A DNA stretch of 16,789 nucleotides from JAQUYS01 sp964430665 (GTDB lineage: Archaea > Nanobdellota > Nanobdellia > Woesearchaeales > SKGA01): the NCBI GenBank assembly GCA_964430665.1, contig CAYSFC010000015.1, positions 1-16,789 of the forward strand, in the 5' to 3' direction. The translations under genes were made by a program, and so were the position numbers. How positions within the stretch are numbered: the first letter of the stretch is position 1; every line of letters begins with the position of its first letter. A model generated the notes under the pieces. The model did no database searches and was not told where the DNA came from. It saw only the letters and a program-made list of their open reading frames with translations. Below are positions 1 to 7,852 of the stretch, in pieces.

Positions 1-33
1 GAAAAGCTAGAAAAAGACGAGGAAAGTAAATGA
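1..33 (+). CDS. 3' end of an unknown upstream gene (partial)
   Basis: Frame 1 reads EKLEKDEESK and then TGA at 31-33. Only ten codons are visible, so the product cannot be identified; the tail is highly charged. The stop overlaps the next gene's ATG as ATGA (30-33), and GAGG at 19-22 sits seven bases before that ATG. This arrangement is typical of translationally coupled operon genes, which is why I treat these codons as coding. Confidence 0.6.
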   Translation, partial: EKLEKDEESK

Positions 34-647
34 AAGAGAAGATACAAGTAATGGTTATACATGGCGGAATGACTTTCAAAAATCAAAAAGATTACATAAA
101 ATATCTTAAAACAAGAGAAATTAAACTAGAAAAATTACCCAAATGGTATGATAAATATCTTGAAAAAAAACTTGGTGGAAAGTTTCAAATAATAAAACCT
201 TCTATGCCTTTCAAAGATAACGCAAAATACGATGAATGGAAAATCAATTTTGAAAGATATATTCCTTTACTCAATGAAAAAGTTATTTTAATTGGTGGTT
301 CTTTAGGAGGAATTTTCTTAGCTAAATATCTCTCAGAAAATAAATTTCCCAAAAAAATACTCGCAACATACCTCGTTGCACCTCCTTTCGATAATGAATT
401 ACTTGGAGAAGACCTAACAGGTGGTTTTAAATTAAGATCAGATTTATCTTTATTAGAAAAAAATTCTCCCAAAACAAGATTGCTTTTCTCAAAAACAGAC
501 AATGTTGTTCCTCACACTCATGCAGAAAAATACAAAAATAAATTAAAGAATTCAGAAGTAATAATTTACTCCGACAAAAACGGACATTTTCAAATTTCAG
601 AATTTCCAGAAATAATAAAAATGATTAAACAAGATATTAAGAAATAA
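30..647 (+). CDS. RBBP9/YdeN-type alpha/beta serine hydrolase
   Basis: Small cytoplasmic alpha/beta hydrolase of 205 residues, close to the usual size for the RBBP9/YdeN group. The sequence opens with a beta strand and an HGG turn (VMVIHGG, residues 7-13), which can form the oxyanion region. The nucleophile elbow is GGSLGG with Ser91. A candidate acid, Asp157, lies in SKTDNVVP, and a candidate His186 lies in NGHFQ, giving a complete Ser-Asp-His triad in the expected order. No signal peptide or membrane segment is visible. The substrate is unknown; the family includes esterases and peptidases. The start is supported by GAGG at 19-22 and by the ATGA overlap with the upstream gene. The 3' end overlaps the convergent kinase gene by 11 bp. 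Confidence 0.85.
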   Translation: MKEKIQVMVIHGGMTFKNQKDYIKYLKTREIKLEKLPKWYDKYLEKKLGGKFQIIKPSMPFKDNAKYDEWKINFERYIPLLNEKVILIGGSLGGIFLAKYLSENKFPKKILATYLVAPPFDNELLGEDLTGGFKLRSDLSLLEKNSPKTRLLFSKTDNVVPHTHAEKYKNKLKNSEVIIYSDKNGHFQISEFPEIIKMIKQDIKK

Positions 648-1185
648 TTTTTTCAACTTTTTCTTCCAATTCTTTCACAGTACCATTATTTTCAAACTTA
701 AAATCTGCCATAGAAATACATTTAGAAAGATTTTGTTTAGCAGGATCTGTTGAACTCATCTCTTTTTTCTCTTCTTCTAAAAATTTATCAAAAGAAATAT
801 TGTCTGTACTACTTTTTCTTTTAAAAACTCTTTCATATCTTATTCTAGGATCTGCATCAACAGCAAAAAGAATAAATTCGCCTTTCAATTTCAAAGCTTC
901 AATTTCACCAGCAGTTCTCAAACTTTCAATAATACAATCTTGATTTTCCAAAGAAGCTTTTTTAAATATTTCTTCTACAATAAAAGAAGGACCAAACTCA
1001 CTTCTTAATTTATTAGCCAAATTAACCATATTTTCTCTAGTATGTTCCAAATTTAATTTAGTAAGTTCTTCAGTTAAATATCCTCTAACAGAATAATGGA
1101 CAAAACCTTTCTCTCTCACAAGAAAATCCACAATAGTTCCTTTACCCGCACCAAGAGTTCCAGTAATCCCAATTATTTTTTTCAT
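637..1185 (-). CDS. Dephospho-CoA kinase-like P-loop kinase
   Basis: A 182-residue P-loop kinase of the NMP-kinase/CoaE fold. The Walker A motif GTLGAGKGT is at residues 9-17. An Arg-containing lid region follows (RIRYERVFKRK), and the C-terminal ADFKFENNGTVKELEEKV resembles the end of bacterial CoaE. Archaea usually carry out this CoA step with an unrelated GTP-dependent enzyme, so the substrate may instead be a nucleotide or another small molecule. The open frame extends 13 codons upstream to 1224, but I chose the ATG at 1183-1185. A TATA box (TTTATATAA on the minus strand, 1206-1214) is centred 25 bp before it, as for a leaderless transcript, and it places the P-loop at the usual distance from the N-terminus. 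Confidence 0.75.
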   Translation of the reverse strand: MKKIIGITGTLGAGKGTIVDFLVREKGFVHYSVRGYLTEELTKLNLEHTRENMVNLANKLRSEFGPSFIVEEIFKKASLENQDCIIESLRTAGEIEALKLKGEFILFAVDADPRIRYERVFKRKSSTDNISFDKFLEEEKKEMSSTDPAKQNLSKCISMADFKFENNGTVKELEEKVEKIIS

Positions 1186-1205
1186 AAACAAATTATTCCG
1201 AACAA

Positions 1206-1214
1206 TTATATAAA
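1206..1214 (-). promoter_or_regulatory. TATA box of the CoaE-like kinase gene
   Basis: The minus strand reads TTTATATAA, centred 25 bp upstream of the ATG at 1185. Transcription would therefore start at or near the start codon. No Shine-Dalgarno motif lies in between. Confidence 0.6.
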
Positions 1215-1229
1215 CTTTTCTCACAAAAG

Positions 1230-1240
1230 CTTATAAATAA
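1230..1240 (+). promoter_or_regulatory. TATA box of lonB
   Basis: CTTATAAATAA lies about 31 bp before the lonB ATG at 1266, predicting a leader of only about five bases. It is back to back with the divergent kinase promoter, and the two TATA boxes are about 25 bp apart. Confidence 0.55.
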
Positions 1241-1265
1241 TAAAATCTACAAATGAGTCATAATC

Positions 1266-3167
1266 ATGGTTAAAACTAAAACTAACGAATTATCCTTCAA
1301 AACTACTGCAGACGTAAAAGTACCTAAAAAAACTATCGATCAAGTTATAGGTCAAGAACACGCAATAGAATTAATTAAAAAAGCAGCAATACAAAGAAGA
1401 CACATATTATTAATAGGAGAACCTGGAACAGGAAAATCTCTATTGGGTATTGCATTATCAGAACTTCTACCAAAAGAAAAATTAGTAGACATAGTATCAT
1501 TTCCAAATCCAAACGATGAAAACACTCCTCTTATTCGAACAGTTCCTGCGGGAAAAGGAAGAGATTTAATTTTAAAATCAAAATTAGATGCACTAAATTC
1601 AGTAAAAGGAACAAACGTTTTCATTTTAATAATAGCAATAATAGGTATGCTTGCTCCTTGGTGGATGCGTACGTATTATGCAAAAATAGATGGAGTTGTC
1701 GCAGCAAACATAATGTTCGCAGCAACATTTTTAGGAAGTATTGGTTTAATGATAGGTTTAGTCCTGTTAGTAAATATGAGTAAAAGAGTTACAACTAAAA
1801 GCGGAGGAAATCCAAAACTTGTTGTAGATAATGCTGATCAAAAAATCTCCCCATTTCTCGATGCAACTGGAGCTCATGCAGGTGCATTATTAGGAGATGT
1901 TCTTCACGATCCTTTCCAAAGCGGAGGTTTAGGAACTCCTGCACATGAAAGAGTTGTAAGCGGTATGATTCACAAAGCTCACATGGGAGTTTTATTTGTA
2001 GATGAAATTGCAATATTAAACAAAACATCGCAACAAGAACTATTAACTGCAATCCAAGATGGAAAATTTCCAATTACAGGACAATCAGAACGTTCAGCAG
2101 GAGCAATGGTTAGAACTCAACCCGTCCCATGTAAATTTATTTTAATTGCTGCAGGGAATCTTGATGGAATAAAAGAATTACATCCTGCATTAAGAAGTAG
2201 AATAAGAGGATATGGTTATGAAATTTACATGCAAACTTCCATGGAAGATACAATTGAGAATAGAAATAAATTAGTTCAATTCGTAGCTCAAGAAGTTAAA
2301 AAAGATGGAAAAATTCCTCACTTCACAAAAAAAGCAGTTGATTTTGTAATAGAAGAAGCAAGACGTGCTGCAAATAGAAAAAATCATTTAACTTTAAGAC
2401 TAAGAGATCTTGGAGGATTAGTTAGAAGTGCAGGAGATATTGCAATAGAACAAAAATCAAAATTCGTAACAGTTGATCATTTAAAACTTGCAAAAAAACT
2501 AGTTCGTGGTTTAGAAAAGCAAATTGCAGATAAATATGTAGAAAACAAAAAAGATTACGAAATAATTATGACCAAAGGTTCAAGAGTAGGAAGAATTAAT
2601 GGTTTAGCAGTTTTAGGTAGTGGAGCACACCTATCAGGAATAATTTTACCAATAGAAGCAGAAGTAACACCAGGTGGAAAAGAACAAAAAATTATAGCAA
2701 CAGGAAAACTTGGAGAAATTGCCAAAGAAGCAATAATAAATGTTAGTGCTTTAATTAAAAAATACTTTGGTGAAGACATCAAAGGTCATTATGATTTATA
2801 TGTACAATTTTTACAAACATATGAAGGACTTGAAGGAGACAGTGCTTCTTTAGCAGTTGCAACAGCACTAGTTAGCGCACTTAAAAACATCCCTATAAAT
2901 CAATCATTTGCAATCACAGGTTCAGTTAGTGTAAGAGGAGAAGCATTACCCATAGGAGGTGCATCTGCAAAAATAGAAGCAGCAATAGATGCAGGACTTA
3001 AAAACGTAATAGTTCCAAGATCAAACTTACAAGACATAGTTATCGATAAAGATAAACTAAAAAAGATAAAAATAATTCCTGTTGATTCTCTAATCGATGT
3101 TCTAGAACACATACTAATTTGGGATGGAAAGAAAAAAATCCTAGATTCTATAAAGAAAAAGGCTTAA
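1266..3167 (+). CDS. lonB: Archaeal membrane-anchored Lon protease (LonB)
   Basis: ATP-dependent protease of the cytoplasmic membrane that degrades damaged and regulatory proteins; 633 residues, a normal LonB length. Residues 25-110 start the AAA+ domain, with Walker A GEPGTGKS at 51-58. Two membrane segments (about 116-134 and 147-170) are inserted between Walker A and Walker B, which is diagnostic of archaeal LonB. Walker B is VLFVDEI (242-248). The C-terminal protease domain has GDSAS with catalytic Ser526 and GGASAKIEAA with Lys569. The 43-residue Ser-to-Lys spacing matches the Ser-Lys dyad of this family. The start follows a TATA box with almost no leader. The gene is single and convincing, with no sign of damage. 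Confidence 0.97.
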   Translation: MVKTKTNELSFKTTADVKVPKKTIDQVIGQEHAIELIKKAAIQRRHILLIGEPGTGKSLLGIALSELLPKEKLVDIVSFPNPNDENTPLIRTVPAGKGRDLILKSKLDALNSVKGTNVFILIIAIIGMLAPWWMRTYYAKIDGVVAANIMFAATFLGSIGLMIGLVLLVNMSKRVTTKSGGNPKLVVDNADQKISPFLDATGAHAGALLGDVLHDPFQSGGLGTPAHERVVSGMIHKAHMGVLFVDEIAILNKTSQQELLTAIQDGKFPITGQSERSAGAMVRTQPVPCKFILIAAGNLDGIKELHPALRSRIRGYGYEIYMQTSMEDTIENRNKLVQFVAQEVKKDGKIPHFTKKAVDFVIEEARRAANRKNHLTLRLRDLGGLVRSAGDIAIEQKSKFVTVDHLKLAKKLVRGLEKQIADKYVENKKDYEIIMTKGSRVGRINGLAVLGSGAHLSGIILPIEAEVTPGGKEQKIIATGKLGEIAKEAIINVSALIKKYFGEDIKGHYDLYVQFLQTYEGLEGDSASLAVATALVSALKNIPINQSFAITGSVSVRGEALPIGGASAKIEAAIDAGLKNVIVPRSNLQDIVIDKDKLKKIKIIPVDSLIDVLEHILIWDGKKKILDSIKKKA

Positions 3168-3193
3168 TCCTTTATAAATAAATTACCGATACT

Positions 3194-3201
3194 TTTATAA
3201 A
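3194..3201 (+). promoter_or_regulatory. TATA box of the PH-like hypothetical gene
   Basis: TTTATAAA is centred about 27 bp before the ATG at 3225, with no Shine-Dalgarno site between them, which suggests a leaderless mRNA. A second similar box (TTTATAAATA) lies at 3171-3180. Confidence 0.5.
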
Positions 3202-3224
3202 TTAAACAATCGAATATTTGACAT

Positions 3225-3623
3225 ATGAGTGAGGAAATAGATTTATTACACTGGACCACAAATAGTGGACATAAAAAGGGAGAATTAGTTTTACAAACAA
3301 ATTCAATCATGGTTTACAAAACATCTAAAAGATTTCTAAGATTTGCTTCTAATTTTAGAGAAATAATTTACGCAGAGATTCCAATAAATATCATAGAGAA
3401 AATAACCATCCAACGAAGTGGTGTTTTTAAAAACCATTTACTAAAAATTAAAGTCAATGAAAAAGGTTTTCATAAATTACTTGATGAAACTCATTCGGGA
3501 TTATACAAACACTTAGTAAAATTATTCAACAAAAATCACAATTTATTTTTCCCAATATTTCAAAATAAATTCAAAGACATTAAAAATTTCACAAATTTAA
3601 TTAAAGAAAAAATGAACTCCTAA
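3225..3623 (+). CDS. Hypothetical protein, possibly PH-like fold
   Basis: Basic protein of 132 residues that I do not recognise with certainty. Residues 18-75 alternate short hydrophobic strands with polar turns (GELVLQTNSIMVYKTSKRF, then IPINIIEKITIQR and LLKIKV). This pattern resembles bacterial PH-like or GRAM-type beta barrels that read out a membrane or protein partner. The remaining third looks helical and Lys/Asn/Phe-rich. No membrane segment, signal peptide or catalytic motif is visible. The gene has its own TATA box and is followed by a hairpin and T-tract, so it looks monocistronic. The PH-like suggestion rests on pattern only. Confidence 0.65.
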   Translation: MSEEIDLLHWTTNSGHKKGELVLQTNSIMVYKTSKRFLRFASNFREIIYAEIPINIIEKITIQRSGVFKNHLLKIKVNEKGFHKLLDETHSGLYKHLVKLFNKNHNLFFPIFQNKFKDIKNFTNLIKEKMNS

Positions 3624-3637
3624 AAATTTAAAGGATA

Positions 3638-3670
3638 TTGAAGAACAACAAATCTTCAAAATAATTTTTT
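3638..3670 (+). terminator. Hairpin plus T-tract terminator
   Basis: A perfect 7-bp inverted repeat, TTGAAGA (3638-3644) and TCTTCAA (3653-3659) with an 8-nt loop, is followed by TTTTTT at 3665-3670. It lies between the PH-like gene and the next operon and probably ends transcription of the former. Confidence 0.5.
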
Positions 3671-3677
3671 CAAAGAT

Positions 3678-3683
3678 AAGGTG
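3678..3683 (+). promoter_or_regulatory. Shine-Dalgarno site that questions the start of the giant gene
   Basis: AAGGTG ends only one base before the ATG at 3685 but seven bases before an in-frame GTG at 3691. The spacing favours the GTG, which would shorten the protein by two residues. Both starts are possible. Confidence 0.4.
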
Positions 3684-3684
3684 T

Positions 3685-6600
3685 ATGAGTGTGCCTAATT
3701 TAAAGAGATTACAGAACATCACGTTTTTTCTAGCTTTAGCGTTCTCTTTATTTACAAAAAACAACATAATTCAAGGCGTTTCTCAAATGGGGATATTTCC
3801 AACAAACATTCCAAACACATTAGGTATGAGATTAGGATTATTTTTGCTCGTTGGAGGAATTGCAGCTTTCGCTTCTCATATGACTGTTTTCAAAAAACAA
3901 AAACCAGTATACGCTATAGTTTTTGGCTTAGCTGTTGCCCTAATAACTTCTTTCTCAGATAATCCTTTAACAGGTTATCTTAATGGAATAGGTGCACACT
4001 TTTGGTACTTATTATTAGCAGCAATATTATTAGGAATTTTACTTTGGGCTTTTGGAGCTTTATCAGGTAGTGGTGCAGGTTCNNNNNNNNNNNNNNNNNN
4101 NNNNNNNNNNNNNNNNNNNNNNNNNNNNNNNNNNNNNNNNNNNNNNNNNNNNNNNNNNNNNNNNNNNNNNNNNNNNNNNNNNTCACCAGGACCAAGCGGT
4201 TCTTCAGGTGGTTCTTCAGGTGGTTCTTCAGGAGGAACTTCCCCTGGAACAGGAGGATCATCTCCAAGAAGAGGTTTTTGGAAAAGATTCAAAGATTTAA
4301 TCTGGCCACCAAGTCAAGAAATAGAAAATAAAGATGAAAAAGACGCAATGGTCGAAGAATTAAAAAGAATCCAGAAAACTCTAAATGAAGAATTAACCAA
4401 ATCAAAAAAGAAAGAAGACGTAGATATGAATAAAATTCTTGAAGCAGTGGTTGTTTTAAAGAGAGCAAAAGATCTTGGATTCGGTATAAGAAAAAGAGTT
4501 AAAGACATAGTTGATAAATTAAAAAAAATAATAAAATATTTAGAAGTTGAAAGAGAAGATCTCCGAAAATTAAATAAGAAATACAAAAAATTAAAAGCAG
4601 ATAAATACAACATCTTTCACATAACTACAACAGATTCTCCCGATTACACTACAAATTACGCTTCTAACACACACATAACTTTAATCAAAAATTATTTCAT
4701 AATTTGTCTTAATTTTAAGAACACCATAATAAATAAAATATCTAAAGTTCCTCCAACATCAGATATAACAAGTCATTTGAACATTTTAAAAAAATGGATA
4801 TATGCACATTTCTTTGTGGAAAGAAATTTTGCAACTACCATACACACTTTAAGTGATTTTCTCGATCGTAAAGAATCTTTTTTAGAAGAAATTAAAAAAG
4901 GAAACTTCAACGTTTTACAAACTAAAGTTACCGTTATTCAAGGATTAATAAACAGTGTAAAAAGAGCAAGAGAAGTAATCAATAATGCAATACTCGAGGA
5001 AATTAATTGCAGAGTTAATTTCAACAACGATAAAAAATTAATGCGCACCAGATTCAAAAAACCAGGAGCATTCGATGACTGGATGGAAATAACAAAACTA
5101 AATTTAACAAACGATCAAAAAGACTTACTTATTAGATTAACTCCAGTTGTTTATACAAAAAATCCTGAACGAGAATATAAAATATATCAATATCTTTCAT
5201 CGTCATTTAATCAAGAATTCACTGATTGGTTAATGAATTTAATGAGTCGTATAAATAGTGGAGAAACTATAGAAGAAGTTCCTGAAACTCAAAGATCTTT
5301 GTTAACCAGATTAACTCAACTAGTAAATGATTTTAAGTATTTTGATACACATACAGAATTTCCAAATAATCTATCGGAAGATCACTATACTTTCCTACAA
5401 GATAAATCAGAAATAGTAAAAAATAAACCTTCTCTTCTATCTAAAGATAAAAGATATTCTGTTCTTGAAAAAGCAATAAATCTTCATAACGAAATGAGAC
5501 TTTGGTTAAATTATGTTTTCAACAAAATCTCGACAACAAGACTAGAAGAATTACTAGGATATATTCCTCAAGAAGAATTAAATAAATTAATTAAAGATTA
5601 CGATACTTTAATTTCAAAAGAAGAACCTACAGAAGAATTTAACGAAGAACAAAAACTATTCCTTGAAGAGATGCGAGATATACACAAAAACAAAAAAACA
5701 GATCAAGTTATGTTTGTACAAAAAATAATGAGATCTGATTTTGAAAAAGATATGGAATTCAAAGAGTGGTTTAGAGAAGCTTTAAAATTATTAACTCAAG
5801 AACCTGAAATAAGTGTAAACAAAATACCATATCCTACAAAACCAAAACAACTTGACAAATTAATAAAAGCATACAAAAAATCTAAATCTGAAAAAGAAAT
5901 AGAATTAACTCCCAAGCAAAAAATATATATGGCTGAATTTGCTAAAATAAATCAAAAAAATATAACAAATAAAATAAATATTTTAAATCACATATTATAC
6001 ACATCTCCATTCAAAGAAAATGGTGTTTTCTTAAGTTGGTATAAATCTAAAATTGACAACATTATTAACTCAAAAGAAATTATCGATAATATAAAAATAA
6101 GAAAAAAAGATTCATATATATTGGATAGTTTAATTGAACATTATGATAGAGCATTTCCTAAAATAAAGCTCACAGAAAATCAAAAAAATTTCATGTCTGA
6201 ATTTTCAGAAATAAAAACAAAACACTCTTTAACTAAAAAACTAGAAATATTTAACAACATAATACAAGATAAATTTAATGAACAACAAGAATTCAAAAAT
6301 TGGTTAGATTCTAACATTACAGAAATTACTCGTTCACCAGATTTTGTTCAGAAAATTCAAATCACACTAGAGGATTCAAAATTACTAGATACTCTCATAA
6401 ACGAATACGTTGCAAAAACAAAAGGAATGAAACTAGGAAATTTAACAGATGAACAAAAATTATTCTTAAAAAGAGTTGCGAACACAATTGACGAATACAA
6501 AAGAATGGTTATAAGAGAATCATTAAGTTCTTTAAGTGACGAATCTTTTGAACAATGGTTCAGAGAAACAGAGAAAAAAATAAAAGAAGGATATAGTGTA

Positions 6601-7851
6601 CATGATGTGTATGTAACAGATGAAATTTCTTCAGCACTAGATAAATTCATAAAATTATATGCTGAAAAAACAACTCTTTCAAGAAACCAAATAAATTTCT
6701 TAATACAGGCAGGTTTAATTTATGCCACAGATACTCAACCACATAAAGCAATAATTGCAGATCTTACAAAAAGCATAGATGCTTTCAATACAGCATTTCA
6801 TAAAGTTATAAAAGAAATTCCAGATAATCCGTCAGAAGAAACATTAAAACCTTTAGCATATTATAGAAGATTTGTTGAAGATTTAAGAATTAAATTTGAA
6901 AAAAGAATACAAGACTATATTGATGAAGAAAACGAAAGAGAAAGAAAAAGAAAAGAAGAAGAAGAAAGAAAAAGAAAAGAAGCAGAAGCGCTACAAAGAG
7001 TTAGAGAACAACTTGCTAAACAATTAGAAGAATTAAGAAAAATAAAAGAAGCAGAAGAAAGAACTCTTAAAAATCCTCCAACAATTTACGATCCAGATTT
7101 TAACAAAAAATTAGAAGATATTAAAAAATTATTCGACAAAGATAAAATTAAAGAAGAAATTAAAGATGTTATAGAAGCAATATCCTTCAATCAATACAGA
7201 GAGTATGCTGAAAAATTAAACATAGAAAAAATTGAAGTTGCACACATATCTACAAACATCAGAGAGTACTTAATAAACATAATTGGTTTAGAACCTTCCA
7301 TAGTTAACCAAATAGGAGTATCCGAAACATTGGAACAGGATGTATTTAAATTCAACGAATGGTTAGGAGTAGTTGAAGATATTAGAGACCAATACTACTA
7401 TATATTAAAATCAAACGAAATTACAGTTCAAAAACTCAACCAAGGAGAAGGTCCAAAACTATTAAATATGCCAAAACAAATGAATTTATTAGCAGCACCA
7501 AATAATTCAGAAATAAAAATAAAATTAGATGTATTAGATAATGCTCTTTCTGACAAAGAAAAACATTATACTCAAATTGTAAAACAGTTAACAGAGTTAA
7601 AAGATAAAAAAGAAAAAGTAGATAAAAATATAGATGAAACCAAAGATGAAATATTGAAGCCTGCAAAAGAAGTAACAAAATCTTTACTAAGTAGAGAAAC
7701 TAAATTATATGGCTTGTTCGTTGATGTAAAAAACAAATCTGAGGCAGGTAATGGATTCAAAGAATACGTTCAATGGTTAGAAGATGGTAAATCAAAATAT
7801 GGTTCCAGAGAATTTTCAAAAAAACACTTAAGATACATAAGAGGTTCATAA
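3685..7851 (+). CDS. Giant membrane-tethered helical repeat protein (contains assembly gap)
   Basis: Unrecognised protein of about 1388 residues as assembled. Residues 10-130 hold four membrane segments; positive residues between segments 2 and 3 (FKKQKP) and after the linker suggest that both ends are cytoplasmic. A Gly/Ser-rich linker follows, split by 100 N (4083-4182), so its true length and frame continuity are unproven. After a basic patch (RRGFWKRFKD) the rest is Lys/Glu-rich and helical. Residues 474 to about 1075 contain about seven tandem repeats of about 89 residues starting LTxxQKxFL, with a central FxxW and ending LDxLIxxY. Residues 1073-1129 form a charged ER/K-type helix. The C-terminal 250 residues contain further helices and two more (F/Y)xxW motifs. 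It heads a three-gene operon. A membrane-anchored cytoplasmic scaffold is my inference. Confidence 0.8.
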   Translation: MSVPNLKRLQNITFFLALAFSLFTKNNIIQGVSQMGIFPTNIPNTLGMRLGLFLLVGGIAAFASHMTVFKKQKPVYAIVFGLAVALITSFSDNPLTGYLNGIGAHFWYLLLAAILLGILLWAFGALSGSGAGXXXXXXXXXXXXXXXXXXXXXXXXXXXXXXXXXXSPGPSGSSGGSSGGSSGGTSPGTGGSSPRRGFWKRFKDLIWPPSQEIENKDEKDAMVEELKRIQKTLNEELTKSKKKEDVDMNKILEAVVVLKRAKDLGFGIRKRVKDIVDKLKKIIKYLEVEREDLRKLNKKYKKLKADKYNIFHITTTDSPDYTTNYASNTHITLIKNYFIICLNFKNTIINKISKVPPTSDITSHLNILKKWIYAHFFVERNFATTIHTLSDFLDRKESFLEEIKKGNFNVLQTKVTVIQGLINSVKRAREVINNAILEEINCRVNFNNDKKLMRTRFKKPGAFDDWMEITKLNLTNDQKDLLIRLTPVVYTKNPEREYKIYQYLSSSFNQEFTDWLMNLMSRINSGETIEEVPETQRSLLTRLTQLVNDFKYFDTHTEFPNNLSEDHYTFLQDKSEIVKNKPSLLSKDKRYSVLEKAINLHNEMRLWLNYVFNKISTTRLEELLGYIPQEELNKLIKDYDTLISKEEPTEEFNEEQKLFLEEMRDIHKNKKTDQVMFVQKIMRSDFEKDMEFKEWFREALKLLTQEPEISVNKIPYPTKPKQLDKLIKAYKKSKSEKEIELTPKQKIYMAEFAKINQKNITNKINILNHILYTSPFKENGVFLSWYKSKIDNIINSKEIIDNIKIRKKDSYILDSLIEHYDRAFPKIKLTENQKNFMSEFSEIKTKHSLTKKLEIFNNIIQDKFNEQQEFKNWLDSNITEITRSPDFVQKIQITLEDSKLLDTLINEYVAKTKGMKLGNLTDEQKLFLKRVANTIDEYKRMVIRESLSSLSDESFEQWFRETEKKIKEGYSVHDVYVTDEISSALDKFIKLYAEKTTLSRNQINFLIQAGLIYATDTQPHKAIIADLTKSIDAFNTAFHKVIKEIPDNPSEETLKPLAYYRRFVEDLRIKFEKRIQDYIDEENERERKRKEEEERKRKEAEALQRVREQLAKQLEELRKIKEAEERTLKNPPTIYDPDFNKKLEDIKKLFDKDKIKEEIKDVIEAISFNQYREYAEKLNIEKIEVAHISTNIREYLINIIGLEPSIVNQIGVSETLEQDVFKFNEWLGVVEDIRDQYYYILKSNEITVQKLNQGEGPKLLNMPKQMNLLAAPNNSEIKIKLDVLDNALSDKEKHYTQIVKQLTELKDKKEKVDKNIDETKDEILKPAKEVTKSLLSRETKLYGLFVDVKNKSEAGNGFKEYVQWLEDGKSKYGSREFSKKHLRYIRGS
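4083..4182 (+). other. Assembly gap of 100 N inside the Gly/Ser linker
   Basis: Exactly 100 N, a conventional placeholder for a gap of unknown size. Both edges encode Gly/Ser-rich sequence (SGSGAGS before, SPGPSGSSGG after), so the missing piece is probably more of the same repeat. Frame agreement across the gap depends on the arbitrary length of N. Confidence 0.95.
4198..4233 (+). repeat. 12-bp tandem repeat encoding Gly-Ser-Ser-Gly
   Basis: Three consecutive copies of GGTTCTTCAGGT, the last ending GGA, encode GSSG units beside the assembly gap. Unit length is a multiple of three, so copy-number change would alter linker length without shifting the frame. Confidence 0.85.
5104..6909 (+). 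repeat. About seven tandem protein repeats of about 89 residues
   Basis: Repeat starts lie at 5104, 5371, 5638, 5905, 6169, 6442 and 6676, giving spacings of 267, 267, 267, 264, 273 and 234 nt. Each unit opens with a form of LTxxQKxFL, has (F/L)xxW near unit position 39-45, and ends with a form of LDxLIxxY. The Trp is present in units 1-6 and replaced by Ala in unit 7. DNA identity between units is low, so the repeats are old. The central units (3 to 6) match best; 1, 2 and 7 are divergent. Confidence 0.75.
7841..7845 (+). promoter_or_regulatory. Shine-Dalgarno site for the TTG start at 7853
   Basis: GAGGT lies seven bases before TTG 7853, inside the last codons of the giant gene. It supports a non-ATG start that directly follows the upstream stop codon (7849-7851). 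Confidence 0.6.
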
Positions 7852-7852
7852 A

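Noticed and set aside
1186..1224. N-terminal extension of the CoaE-like kinase
   Set aside because: The TATA box lies within the extension and the P-loop would be displaced; the internal ATG fits better.
1253..1273. Six-codon frame MSHNHG just before lonB
   Set aside because: It overlaps the lonB start out of frame, would begin upstream of the predicted transcript start and has no ribosome site.
3975..4300. Open frames spanning the N gap in other frames
   Set aside because: They exist only because N runs contain no stops, and they lie inside the giant gene.
4198..6909. Repeats as a CRISPR array
   Set aside because: The 12-bp units have no spacers, and the 267-nt periodicity is at protein level with little DNA identity; no cas gene is present.
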